Source: Parcubacteria group bacterium GW2011_GWA2_45_30 (lineage in GTDB: Bacteria; Patescibacteriota; Minisyncoccia; Sungbacterales; HO2-52-23). Taken from it: a stretch of 14,048 bases of DNA. Positions 1 to 8,460 of this stretch are shown piece after piece. Under the pieces are notes generated by a model. The model did no database searches, was not told the origin of the DNA, and saw only the letters and a program-made list of their open reading frames with translations. The stretch's first letter is position 1; every line of letters begins with the position of its first letter. A program made the translations under genes and the position numbers. Location: the NCBI GenBank assembly GCA_001001625.1, contig LCKU01000011.1, forward strand, positions 1 through 14,048, given 5' to 3'.

Positions 1-821
1 CTGCGCAGTGACTGTTTCAAGACATACAACGGACGCCAGCGGATTCCAAAAACCTCCACATCTGCCTCGGCTATAAGCGCAACGGTAATTACCGACATAT
101 CAACTTGACGGCTAAGATATTGAAGCTGGCCCTCAATCTGCTCAATCTGTCCCCTGATACTTGTCAATTGTTGAGTAACACTCAGTACATCTTGAACGGA
201 ATTAGCGCGTTTAAGAATCTCTATATATTGCTCTTCCTGCCTTTTAAAATTTCGCAACCGCGCCTCTAAATCAATAAATTGCTCGGTTACGTCCTGGGCA
301 TTGATATTTTCGCTTTCCACCTTTACGGCTAATTTTTTAATTTCAGTCAGAGCTTCGTCAAAACGATCAGCGGGAATTCGCAAAGTAACGCTTCCGGATT
401 TTATTCCGGCCGATGTCTCATAAATGCGCGAGTCGGATATAAAACCGTTCAGACGCGCTGCGAGCGCCCGAATATCCGAAGCAACTTCTTCTGCTTTTTT
501 AACCAAGAGTGAAAGCGACCCGTTTTTAACGATTTTTCTTTGCGTCAACGCGCCATCGGATACGTCAGTATTTTTTGACGAAACACCCGACGGAACCATG
601 AGTTCATTCGCGGCTCCAAAAAATTGTGTAGTAAATCCGCTACTGCCGATCAGATTACTTATGCTCCCAGTAGTAAAACTAGGTAGAGATGACTTTTGCC
701 TAGCATTATTTAAACCTGCGAGAAAAATAGATCCAATTATACCCAGAATGGTAAGAGCCCCGATAATGGCTAAAATCCTTCCACCGGATTTTTTAATTTT
801 AGAAGTGGTTTCTTGATCCAT
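1..821 (-). CDS. DUF4349 membrane-anchored protein (3' end outside window)
   Basis: The reading frame opens at ATG 821 and runs off the window at base 1, giving 273 visible residues without a stop. A short polar N-terminus (MDQETTSKIKK) is followed by one membrane segment at about residues 15-36, then a Ser/Thr-rich linker. From about residue 85 the sequence matches the DUF4349 pattern: a start like RKIVKNGSLSLLV, an alpha/beta part ending in SGSVTLRIPADRFDEAL, and a coiled coil at about 180-238 (core DLEARLRN, later RGQIEQIEGQLQYL). The last visible residues fit the stretch that in this family precedes a C-terminal membrane segment, so the missing part is probably another helix. DUF4349 proteins have no settled function; an envelope or scaffold role is an inference. 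The gene follows the macroglobulin after 57 bp and has no Shine-Dalgarno sequence. Family call is firm, function is not. Confidence 0.88.
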   Translation of the reverse strand, partial: MDQETTSKIKKSGGRILAIIGALTILGIIGSIFLAGLNNARQKSSLPSFTTGSISNLIGSSGFTTQFFGAANELMVPSGVSSKNTDVSDGALTQRKIVKNGSLSLLVKKAEEVASDIRALAARLNGFISDSRIYETSAGIKSGSVTLRIPADRFDEALTEIKKLAVKVESENINAQDVTEQFIDLEARLRNFKRQEEQYIEILKRANSVQDVLSVTQQLTSIRGQIEQIEGQLQYLSRQVDMSVITVALIAEADVEVFGIRWRPLYVLKQSLR

Positions 822-827
822 AAATCT

Positions 828-835
828 ATTTTATA
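828..835 (-). promoter_or_regulatory. Candidate -10 element before the DUF4349 gene
   Basis: On the minus strand TATAAAAT lies just upstream of the start codon. Its TAAAAT hexamer (5 of 6 to TATAAT) ends exactly six bases before ATG 821, which would place the transcript start on the start codon, a leaderless arrangement. No convincing -35 hexamer is visible. A 4-bp GGCG/CGCC hairpin (841-854) sits in the expected spacer. AT-rich chance matches are common, so support is weak. Confidence 0.3.
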
Positions 836-878
836 CCGCGGGCGACCAAACGCCTAAAATCACTTATACACATATTTA

Positions 879-3800
879 TTAAGGATTACTGATAATGAAA
901 TACTCTCCCCGGGTTCTTCCGAAATTTTCCGGGAAATACATTTCGCTGGCCACCGCCGGCAAATGATGGTACTTGCCGGGGATTAATGCTCGTACAAAAT
1001 AGTCAAACTCGTACACGCCTGCCTGGAGCCGTTCTTTAAACAGAAACAGCCGATCGTCATGCGATTCTTCCGCATCCGCAAATAACGGCTTATTTCGCTC
1101 CTTGGGACTATATTCATCGTCATCTAATTCAGCATCTATGCCGAAACCGCTAAAAGAAAGCATGGCTGCCAAATTTCTCCATGAATTATTAAACGACAAT
1201 TTAATAATTGCCAAAAGGTTATTTCCTGAACTTGTCGAAGGATAATTTTTTGGCTTTAGATAAGGTAACCCCTCGACTTCGCTCGGGGAATAAAAAGTTT
1301 GAGTAAACGTATTATCCACCTCTTTTGCTCCGCGTCCCCCGTCAAAATAATCCTGGAAATAAGGGTTCTCCTGCTTTGGCCCGCGCAATGATTGATCTTC
1401 CGTGGCAAGTTTTAAATTAACAATTTCCATTCCGGCAGGAATAAAGTCCTCAATGGAAACAAAATTCCTATCTTTGGGAACCACGATCGTGAGATGCCCT
1501 TTAAGCACGTCCCCCACTTTGGCCTCGGCAAGAGGGCCGATATTTTCCTCATCATCCAGGCGATAAAACTCGCGGGATATCGCAAAACCCTCATCGCGTG
1601 GAGGAATCACATCAATCGGCAGGAAATATTTCAGAAGCATATCATAATAAAATGTATTGGCCAGATTATTCCGATTATTTTTCCGGAAATCGAGGATATT
1701 CATCGTATTGATGTTAAAATCTTTAGTAGGCAAAAATGTTTCAAAGGTATTCAGAATCGTATCTTTATCAAAGACGTATTTCATTTTTTCCGTGCCGTTA
1801 AGATCCAGAGAGAGCATGAATTCGGATTCGGTTTCCCGCTTCCATTCCAGAAAATCAGTAAGCGCGTCTATGACTGACACTGTATTGTTAGTTGACCCCC
1901 AGGCGCCGTCTTTAGCGCGGGACCGAAGAATCCAGCGCAGTACCTTATCTATAACCGGGTTTTGCCTCCGGTCCGCCACCAAGGCCTTAAGCAGGAGAGC
2001 GGTATCTTTCACCGGTGTCTCATAATAATCCCAGAGCCATTGGTTTTTGGGCTGGACCAGGAACGCGCCCCGACCGTCAATAGTAATTCTATTTTCCAGG
2101 ATCGTAAAAACTTCATTCCTAACTGCTGCCGCATATCCTTTGGTCAGAAGTATGGCAAGATGAGCCAACGCAATGTTAGAGATGTCTTCGCGTATGAATT
2201 TTTTGTCGTTTATAATCTCATTGATCTTTCCGGCCAGCGTATTATTTTCCGCCCGATATCCGGGCAATCGTCCGATAGTATAGGCGGTAAGTATCACCAG
2301 ATTTTTATCCTGATTCAGACGGTAATCGGAAACAATCTGGTTATAAAGATACTGGGCCGCTCTATCCAGAATAGATTGATTAATTGAATATCCAGCGCGC
2401 CGCAAATCCTCCAGGGTATTGACTATATGCAGAGTAAGATGAAAATTGGGTTGTAAATTCGGATAATAGGCAAATCCTCCGGCAGACGATTGATTGGCAT
2501 AAATCCTGGTCAGTCCGATTTCCACCACGTCATCTATGGTATATTTTTGTCCCTCAAATTCTATGTCTTTTAGCGTAAACTTATCGCCGACATTTTTTAG
2601 ATCAAGCCCTCTTTTGACAATGGCAATGGAGCTTAACTTGCTGGCAATCTGCTCCGAACAGCCGTAAGGAAACGCCGTGAGATAATTTAGCGCGTCCGAC
2701 AAAAACACCGCTAAAGTCGCGCTTGTTTTTACCTCCACCCCGCCTTTGTCTTTCACAATATTTTCCGGAAGGAAAACGTATTCGCGGGCTTTGGGATCCG
2801 CCGTAAAGTAGGCGGTGGAGACCGCCTCATAAGTATCATTTCTTTTAGTGGCAATGGAATTCTCCACCGTATCGTCATAAGTATTATTTTTTGCCGAAAC
2901 CGTAAAGGCATGCGCTCCATCCTGAATAAACTCCGGGGCTTTGGCCGTAAAATAAACTGTTTCCGTATCCCCGGCATTCAATTTTACCGAGCGTTTATTC
3001 CCGCCGCCGAACTCCAGGGTTGGACTTATAATCGAAACATCGAGTTTTTGCGTCTCCCCGGTTTGGTTAAAAATTTTGGCGCCGATCATAAATTCATCTC
3101 CAGGGATTATAAAACGCGGACGAAGCGGAGTAACCATCAGTTCTTTTCTGGCGACAAATTCCTGATATCCTACTCCAACTTTGGTATCACGGGTTATGCC
3201 CAAAACCTCGGTTTGCCAGGTAGTCAAGTTATCCGGCAGAACAAATGAGACCTCCGCCCGGCCATCGGTACCGGTTCTGACCACGCCGCGCCAAAATGCG
3301 GTATCTTTAAATTCGCCCCTCTTTTTCTTGGCCAGATCCTCCGGTTCAAGCCCGCCGCCGCCTTTGGTTCCGAGCGGGATTTCCGCTTCATAAAGAATGT
3401 TTTTTACGTTGGAAGCCGTAACCACGCTTAACGGAAGTCCGGCGTAGAAAAACGCTGCCGGATTTTTCTTTGGATTTCCTTTAAGCGCCAAAACGCTGAC
3501 ATCCGCCACGGCGATTGATACTTCGGTTTCAACCGGCTGATTCCTGGAATCTTTTGTTTCTACCGATAATTTGACTTCCTCCCCAGGGAGATAGTGATTT
3601 TTATGGGATTTTACGGAAATATTTATTTCCTTTTCCTTGGTGTTTACCGAAAAATTAATCTGCCCATACTTTACTTCCGGCCGCGGAGACAGCAGAAGCA
3701 CCGATAAATACACATTGGGAATATATTCCTCTTTCACGTTAAAAATGAAATCCTTAAGATTCCGGTCAACGTCAACGATGGAATATTCAAAAATCTTTCC

Positions 3801-6800
3801 GCGCTCAACTGTAATCAGGGCCTTGGCGCGCGCAAACGGGGATTTTATGACAATCGGAATGCTCTCGCCGACATTCACCTGATTTTTATCAACTGCCAAA
3901 TCCAGCGCTTCGTTATTAGTAGGACGGATGGTGACTTGTCCCGAGCCGTATACATAAAAATCCATGAGCGAGCTTACTTTATTCCCGCGGCTGTCTGTTG
4001 AGTACACCAAAACCTCAAACTCTCCTTCCTGGTCTAAACTTAAATCCTGACCATAATTTCCTCTGGAATCCGTCTTCACGGTAAATTGCCGGATAAATTC
4101 TTTTTTCTTCTCGGATTGCCAATAGTAGCGTCCATCCACTTCCTGGCGTTTGAATGACTCCCATTTGATTTTGTTAATTTCAACCGAAATATTTCCTACT
4201 GAAATTTCTTTTCCCTTCGTATTAACTGACTTTATCATAAGCTTATTAGGATCACCCCTGGCAAAATATCTGTCCGGCAAATTAACCCCGAGATAAATTT
4301 CGCCCCTGTGCACAATAAATGATTTTTGCCTGGAAACCGACTGTCCGGTCGTATTTTTAATCGTGATATTTACCACAAAGATTTTACTTGTGTTCCGTTC
4401 TTCCTCTCTGAAAAACTTGTCAAAATCAATTTTTTGTTCGATCTTGGCCTTGCCTTTTGAATCCAAGGCTGTTTTCCCGCGCAAAATGAACTTATCCCCA
4501 TATCGCGCGTCTTGCGAGTAGTACCACCCGGATCCGAATTGGAAATAGCCGTCGTTATACCTGTCAAAATAATAATCTTGCGCCAGAATAGAATACTGCA
4601 CCTCGCCGCCCTCCAAAGGAACGCCAAAATAATAATTCGCATCTAAACCAAGCGCAAGCGTATCGCCTGCAATATATTCTTCCTTGGGGCTGGTTATCTC
4701 AAATTTGAAAGGAGCAGGCGCATATTCTTCAACATCTATATATGCGATTCCGCCGAGGGCCTGAATACGATAGGTGCCGAGCGGCGCTTTCATATCCAGC
4801 CGGAAACTTGCATTGAATGTCCCGTATTCATTAATATCCAGATTTTCCTTGAACACGGATTCGTTTTTGCTGTTAAACACCTCAAGGTTAGCTTTTTTTT
4901 CGCGGAAAATTTCATAATCCCCGTCATAACCAATGCGATAAAGTCCTTTTATAAAAACCTCCTGTCCCGGGCGATAAATCGGGCGATCCGTGTATATATA
5001 GGTTTTTTCAGCAGACCGCGCCGGATATGCCCACTGAAATTTATCGAATTCACTCGAAACAAGAGTGCTGTCGTCCCCTTTGGATACAATGGCCGCCAAG
5101 GAATTGGAAACCGCATTGGTTCTGGCCACGCCGTTTGTATCGGTAAACCCGGACATCGCACGCTCCCTGCCTTCTTTATAAACATCCACCCGCGCCCCAA
5201 AGACCGGATCAAGACTTCCGAATTGAGTTACCCAATAAAGGTTTCCGCCGGATCTAGACAAAGCGGCCTGCGTTACCGAAGAGAATTGATCATATGTCTC
5301 CTCCCTTTCAATCTTTTTTTCCTGTACCGCCAAATTTGTAACCGTAATAAATGTCCGCTCATAGATCGGCTCGCCGGAAATGTAGCGCTGGCTTCTATAA
5401 TCATACCGTTCCGCGCGATATTCCGGATGACTGAAGGATAAAATATAATGCCCCAGGGGATTTACTACAAAATCCCGTAAATTAACCTGAAAATAATTTT
5501 TAGTCCAGTATTTCTTGGGAAGTTCTATCCGCTTGGAAATGGTTTTAATACACGGGAGGCCTTCGCCCGGAGTGGTTGCCTCCGGCCGATTATCGAATAC
5601 GAGATAATTCAGCATTGTCAAAGCGTCGGTCTGGCAAATATGCAGATTCACGTATTCCAGATTTTCAACCGCATAAGTAAGTTTAGTGCGCTCGGGGGAT
5701 GTAACATTGTACATCTTTTGCAGATGATTAAATCTGCGATAAATCTGCGGAATTTTCTCGCTCGTAAATTCAAACTTGTTCTCGGCCGCCTGTCCAAAAT
5801 CATCCCTGACATTCAGGGCTAGGCTATAAAAACTTTCCGGGATCAGGCCGTAACGAAGGGTGTTTTCAAACTCTCCCGGGGCGCAAGGCGTATCCCTAAA
5901 ACCCGCTCCGATGCGAAAGGGATCATGCCAATTCCATTTGCCAACGCTGATATTTGATTTTACTTGATCATAAAAATTGTCTTCGGTGGCCGGCGTCAAA
6001 GGATTTGTGGCGCAAATTTTAAGTTCAGTCAATTTTCCCGCCTGACTGCCGCCAGCCGGAACCGTGCGGATAATACGCAATTCCGGATAAGTCGTAATGG
6101 TTTTGATCATGGTTTCGGCATTGAGTTGAAGTCCAGAGGTGTTGAAAATTTTTCGAAATTCAACGGAAATCTCTTGTGATCTCCCCAAGCCGTCCGAACT
6201 GAATTTAAGATAGAGTTTATTTTTGTTCGGTTCTTTCTCACATTCGTTACCCAAACGTATTTCATTTCCCTCTTCATCTGTACGGCACTTTTCTCCGTAT
6301 CCTATTTCCTGGAGATTTTCCGCCTTAATGCTTGAATTATCTTTATCAATCTCCTCGTGGAAATTCACCCATAGTTTTCCTTCCGGATCAAAAAGTCCCG
6401 GCTCAACATATTTTGAACGGGGTGAATCGGCTTCCATTCCGGCAATGATTTCCGGCACCTGAAAAACCGCGGTCCGGGTTTCGGTCAAATCAATGTCCCC
6501 TTCGCCGGGAAATGCGCGAGCAATAGTAATCTGATAAGCCGTGTCAAAATCCCAGAATTTTTTTCTTCCATGACGATCGGCAGCTCCATAAATTTCAAGT
6601 ACGGATTTATCCAGAAATTCATTTGTTTTTTGCGAGGACTTATCATATACGCGACGGTGGCCATATTCTATTAGAAGCGGAACATTCTCGTTGTTTTTGG
6701 TCTTTACAACCCTGATTGCCGGCCCAGTTCTTTCCAAATCCGCCGGCTGGTTAAAACGGAGGCGTATCGGCTCGCTATAAAGCGTCACGCCATCATGATG

Positions 6801-7604
6801 GATTCTATCCCCTTCATATCTTAAAGGACGTGTAGTAAATTTATGCGCAAATCCGGGAACAGCCAAACCGTCCATGGATACGAATCCGTCTTTTACCTTT
6901 ATGGTATAGCTGGTTGACCGGAACAGGCGCTTCTCCGGAATGAATTGCAAATTTCTCGTGGTAATCCATTTAAATTTGCCGGGGGTCGCAGGGGAAATCT
7001 CAATCGGAATGTCTTTTTCCGAAAGAACATCCAGGGTGGTAAGAGGAACCATGGGCCGGTTAAATACTATGGTTACAGCGGATTTTTCCGGAGCCTCGGA
7101 ATCCGAGCGCGGAAATACAGAAATCACTCTTGGATCTTCATCCACGTAGAAATCTTTCTGCATCTTGGCTTCTCCATCCTCCAAAGCCACAGTATAATAT
7201 TTTCCCAGTTCCAACTTTGACTTGGGATGGAATATCAATTCCCGGTCATCTTCCCCGTATATCCACTCCCCCTTAAGATCCGGCTCAAAGGAAATTTTAT
7301 CCTTGGCCTCAGCCGTGCTGATGAAAATGCCGGTTGGCAAACTGATTGCAATAGCGGCGCTTTGCGAAATTTTATCCTGGACTAAAATAAAGGTCTGGCT
7401 ATATTCACGCCTGGGCAGAAGATTTCGAGAGGGCACGCCAAAATAAATTAAAATACCGCCCACAGCCAAGAGGGCGGCCAGACCGGCGAATATCTCCCAT
7501 CTTTTGATATTTTTCGGAAAACTGCCGGACGAGACGGACTCGGCAGAAAAATCAGGCGGTTGTGTTAATGATAAATTTAGCTCCTCCATAACAGCACTTT
7601 CCAT
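879..7604 (-). CDS. Giant membrane-anchored alpha-2-macroglobulin-like protein with thioester
   Basis: A 2241-residue macroglobulin, expected to trap proteases outside the membrane. Residues 38-57 form a single N-terminal membrane anchor; there is no lipobox Cys as in the lipoprotein E. coli YfhM. Ig-like modules follow (for example about 155-260, FNRPMVP). The MG2 hallmark YIYTDRPIYRPGQEV lies around 870-883. A Gly4 plus KKKR stretch (1415-1429) just before the A2M domain (AFWRGVV from 1436) is a plausible bait region. The thioester motif YGCSEQ is intact, with Cys1649 and Gln1652, followed by the helical thioester domain. The C-terminal part (about 2020-2241) resembles a receptor-binding-like domain and contains two in-frame repeat-derived stretches. 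ATG 7604 has GGAG four bases upstream; Met6 is an alternative. It is larger than YfhM (about 1650 residues). It lies between a zinc-ribbon gene and DUF4349. Family call is firm; the target proteases are unknown. Confidence 0.95.
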   Translation of the reverse strand: MESAVMEELNLSLTQPPDFSAESVSSGSFPKNIKRWEIFAGLAALLAVGGILIYFGVPSRNLLPRREYSQTFILVQDKISQSAAIAISLPTGIFISTAEAKDKISFEPDLKGEWIYGEDDRELIFHPKSKLELGKYYTVALEDGEAKMQKDFYVDEDPRVISVFPRSDSEAPEKSAVTIVFNRPMVPLTTLDVLSEKDIPIEISPATPGKFKWITTRNLQFIPEKRLFRSTSYTIKVKDGFVSMDGLAVPGFAHKFTTRPLRYEGDRIHHDGVTLYSEPIRLRFNQPADLERTGPAIRVVKTKNNENVPLLIEYGHRRVYDKSSQKTNEFLDKSVLEIYGAADRHGRKKFWDFDTAYQITIARAFPGEGDIDLTETRTAVFQVPEIIAGMEADSPRSKYVEPGLFDPEGKLWVNFHEEIDKDNSSIKAENLQEIGYGEKCRTDEEGNEIRLGNECEKEPNKNKLYLKFSSDGLGRSQEISVEFRKIFNTSGLQLNAETMIKTITTYPELRIIRTVPAGGSQAGKLTELKICATNPLTPATEDNFYDQVKSNISVGKWNWHDPFRIGAGFRDTPCAPGEFENTLRYGLIPESFYSLALNVRDDFGQAAENKFEFTSEKIPQIYRRFNHLQKMYNVTSPERTKLTYAVENLEYVNLHICQTDALTMLNYLVFDNRPEATTPGEGLPCIKTISKRIELPKKYWTKNYFQVNLRDFVVNPLGHYILSFSHPEYRAERYDYRSQRYISGEPIYERTFITVTNLAVQEKKIEREETYDQFSSVTQAALSRSGGNLYWVTQFGSLDPVFGARVDVYKEGRERAMSGFTDTNGVARTNAVSNSLAAIVSKGDDSTLVSSEFDKFQWAYPARSAEKTYIYTDRPIYRPGQEVFIKGLYRIGYDGDYEIFREKKANLEVFNSKNESVFKENLDINEYGTFNASFRLDMKAPLGTYRIQALGGIAYIDVEEYAPAPFKFEITSPKEEYIAGDTLALGLDANYYFGVPLEGGEVQYSILAQDYYFDRYNDGYFQFGSGWYYSQDARYGDKFILRGKTALDSKGKAKIEQKIDFDKFFREEERNTSKIFVVNITIKNTTGQSVSRQKSFIVHRGEIYLGVNLPDRYFARGDPNKLMIKSVNTKGKEISVGNISVEINKIKWESFKRQEVDGRYYWQSEKKKEFIRQFTVKTDSRGNYGQDLSLDQEGEFEVLVYSTDSRGNKVSSLMDFYVYGSGQVTIRPTNNEALDLAVDKNQVNVGESIPIVIKSPFARAKALITVERGKIFEYSIVDVDRNLKDFIFNVKEEYIPNVYLSVLLLSPRPEVKYGQINFSVNTKEKEINISVKSHKNHYLPGEEVKLSVETKDSRNQPVETEVSIAVADVSVLALKGNPKKNPAAFFYAGLPLSVVTASNVKNILYEAEIPLGTKGGGGLEPEDLAKKKRGEFKDTAFWRGVVRTGTDGRAEVSFVLPDNLTTWQTEVLGITRDTKVGVGYQEFVARKELMVTPLRPRFIIPGDEFMIGAKIFNQTGETQKLDVSIISPTLEFGGGNKRSVKLNAGDTETVYFTAKAPEFIQDGAHAFTVSAKNNTYDDTVENSIATKRNDTYEAVSTAYFTADPKAREYVFLPENIVKDKGGVEVKTSATLAVFLSDALNYLTAFPYGCSEQIASKLSSIAIVKRGLDLKNVGDKFTLKDIEFEGQKYTIDDVVEIGLTRIYANQSSAGGFAYYPNLQPNFHLTLHIVNTLEDLRRAGYSINQSILDRAAQYLYNQIVSDYRLNQDKNLVILTAYTIGRLPGYRAENNTLAGKINEIINDKKFIREDISNIALAHLAILLTKGYAAAVRNEVFTILENRITIDGRGAFLVQPKNQWLWDYYETPVKDTALLLKALVADRRQNPVIDKVLRWILRSRAKDGAWGSTNNTVSVIDALTDFLEWKRETESEFMLSLDLNGTEKMKYVFDKDTILNTFETFLPTKDFNINTMNILDFRKNNRNNLANTFYYDMLLKYFLPIDVIPPRDEGFAISREFYRLDDEENIGPLAEAKVGDVLKGHLTIVVPKDRNFVSIEDFIPAGMEIVNLKLATEDQSLRGPKQENPYFQDYFDGGRGAKEVDNTFTQTFYSPSEVEGLPYLKPKNYPSTSSGNNLLAIIKLSFNNSWRNLAAMLSFSGFGIDAELDDDEYSPKERNKPLFADAEESHDDRLFLFKERLQAGVYEFDYFVRALIPGKYHHLPAVASEMYFPENFGRTRGEYFIISNP
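1225..1241 (-). repeat. Short TTCGACAAG-type repeat inside the macroglobulin gene
   Basis: The minus strand reads CCTTCGACAAGTTCAGG, which translates in frame as PSTSSG. It shares TTCGACAAG and TTCAGG with the copy at 12459-12489 and TTC-ACAAG with the copy at 10390-10409. It resembles a short dispersed repeat known from many bacterial genomes (typical form CTTCGACAAGCTCAGG), recalled rather than searched. Confidence 0.6.
1269..1288 (-). repeat. GC-rich quasi-palindrome inside the macroglobulin gene
   Basis: The plus strand reads CCCCTCGACTTCGCTCGGGG, with CCCC and GGGG ends. It encodes SPSEVEG in frame on the minus strand. It lies only 27 bp from the repeat at 1225-1241 and looks like a second family of dispersed palindromic repeat. 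The two together supply most of a linker at about residues 2105-2127 of the macroglobulin. Confidence 0.55.
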
Positions 7605-7658
7605 TCTACTCCAAATCCGGCGGCTTTGTACGATACGCTATCCACAGAAATATTCTAA

Positions 7659-7862
7659 TCAACATTTGCAGTTATTTTCCGCCTCCCCGCATTTTTTGCA
7701 TTTTACCCGCAATTTTCCTCCTCCCGGGCATTCTTTCCAATGAAACGGGTCATAATGGCCCGAGGACTTGCCGCATTTCGGGCATTTCATACCCTCGCCT
7801 TCTCCCCCGCACCGGCTACAGTGTTTGCTTGAAATATGATGCTTTATGTGTTCATGCGCCAT
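7659..7862 (-). CDS. Cys/His-rich zinc-ribbon miniprotein (67 aa)
   Basis: A 67-residue protein with nine cysteines: CxxC pairs at 15/18, 27/30 and 55/58, plus C45, C65 and C67. Seven histidines include HEHIKHH near the N-terminus. The spacing fits two zinc-ribbon or DnaJ-type knuckles (CSRCGGEG then CPKCGKSSG) with a third half-site at the C-terminus. There is no signal peptide or membrane segment, so it is probably cytoplasmic and binds zinc structurally. Its function cannot be read from sequence; nucleic-acid or protein binding is typical of such ribbons. It starts at ATG 7862, six bases after a perfect TATAAT, and ends with TGA 54 bp before the macroglobulin start. It could head a transcript with the macroglobulin gene. 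The regular Cys pattern makes a chance ORF unlikely. Confidence 0.8.
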   Translation of the reverse strand: MAHEHIKHHISSKHCSRCGGEGEGMKCPKCGKSSGHYDPFHWKECPGGGKLRVKCKKCGEAENNCKC

Positions 7863-7868
7863 TACCTA

Positions 7869-7897
7869 ATTATAGAGCGATAGAATTAAAATGGAAA
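7869..7897 (-). promoter_or_regulatory. Candidate leaderless promoter of the zinc-ribbon gene
   Basis: On the minus strand a perfect -10 TATAAT (7874-7869) is preceded, at a 17-bp spacer, by TTTCCA (7897-7892), which matches 4 of 6 bases of TTGACA. Six bases separate the -10 from ATG 7862, so transcription would start at or next to the start codon. No Shine-Dalgarno sequence is needed in that arrangement. This is the best promoter-like site in the window. Confidence 0.5.
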
Positions 7898-7930
7898 GCG
7901 CCGGCATTAATATACTTATTTATCTTAATT

Positions 7931-8377
7931 TCACAGCTGAATCGTCTCGGCGGTTACGCTTCCGTCGGAATTGGCGACGCCGTTTACCGTTATACTTTTA
8001 CCGACCTCAAGATCGCTTGAAGTTCCTTCAGCCGACTTTGAAATTTCCGTAGAATCGGAGAAAAATATAATCTTCGAGCCGCCGTCTCGGAGCTTGATGG
8101 TAACTGACTTGTCGTCTTTGGAGATGATTTCTCCGGAGGTAAATCCACCTCCGCCCCTTTGGCCGCCGCCCGCTCCGCCGCGAAATCCAGCTCCGCCATT
8201 TACACCAAGTTCCTGAAGCCGCTGTTGGCGTTCTTCAGAAGAAAGATTTTGTAAATCCGCGCGAGAGAATTGTCCACGGGGATTTCTGCTCTGGGCATAT
8301 TTCATACCTCCGTAAAACGCGCCTCCGCCGACCACAACCACAACAGCCATAATACTCAATAATAATGTTTTATTCAT
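7931..8377 (-). CDS. DUF5666-like OB-fold protein with N-terminal membrane anchor
   Basis: A 148-residue protein. Residues 4-24 are a hydrophobic anchor or uncleaved signal, followed by a short charged helix and a Gly-rich linker (about 60-79, GGAGFRGGAGGGQRGGGG). A small beta domain at 80-148 starts GEIISKDDKSVTIKL and ends with a DLEVGKSITVNGVANSDGS stretch. This is the DUF5666 pattern, an OB-like fold of unknown function found on the outside of the membrane. It is clearly paralogous to the protein at 12222-12773, which lacks the Gly-rich linker but carries an extra loop. It follows the permease after 83 bp that hold a palindromic repeat, so it may or may not share the exporter transcript. 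The stop is TGA. A structural or accessory role with the exporter is inferred from position only. Confidence 0.8.
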   Translation of the reverse strand: MNKTLLLSIMAVVVVVGGGAFYGGMKYAQSRNPRGQFSRADLQNLSSEERQQRLQELGVNGGAGFRGGAGGGQRGGGGFTSGEIISKDDKSVTIKLRDGGSKIIFFSDSTEISKSAEGTSSDLEVGKSITVNGVANSDGSVTAETIQL

Positions 8378-8387
8378 TTTAACAAGC

Positions 8388-8442
8388 GTCCTGAGGATAT
8401 ATCAGAAGAATCTAAAGATCCTTCGCTATCGCTCAGAATGAC
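8388..8442. repeat. Palindromic dispersed-repeat element between permease and DUF5666 gene
   Basis: Bases 8388-8442 form an imperfect palindrome. The ends are GTC/GAC, next comes a 5-bp outer stem CTGAG/CTCAG, and the inner stem GAAGAATC/GATCCTTC is joined by TAAA. The segment GATCCTTCGCTATCGCTCAGAATGAC, written here in parts GATCCTTCGC and TATCGCTCAGAATGAC, resembles a widely scattered bacterial repeat (GTCATTCTGAGCGAAGCGAAGAATC type, from memory). It fills most of the 83-bp gap and could fold in RNA and affect read-through. Confidence 0.6.
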
Positions 8443-8460
8443 TATTAGACAATTGGTATC

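Noticed and set aside
424..816. 130-codon plus-strand frame opposite the DUF4349 gene
   Set aside because: It is antisense to a well-supported coding frame, has no recognisable domain and no promoter or Shine-Dalgarno support.
841..854. GGCG/CGCC hairpin after the macroglobulin stop as a terminator
   Set aside because: The stem is only 4 bp and no T-run follows on the minus strand; a chance pairing is as likely.
1494..2387. Several plus-strand frames of 120-140 codons opposite the macroglobulin gene
   Set aside because: They mirror the constrained codon pattern of the real gene; their composition is not protein-like and they overlap each other.
7829..8216. Plus-strand frames opposite the zinc-ribbon and DUF5666 genes
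   Set aside because: These are shadows of the Gly-rich and Cys-rich minus-strand genes, giving Pro-rich low-complexity translations.
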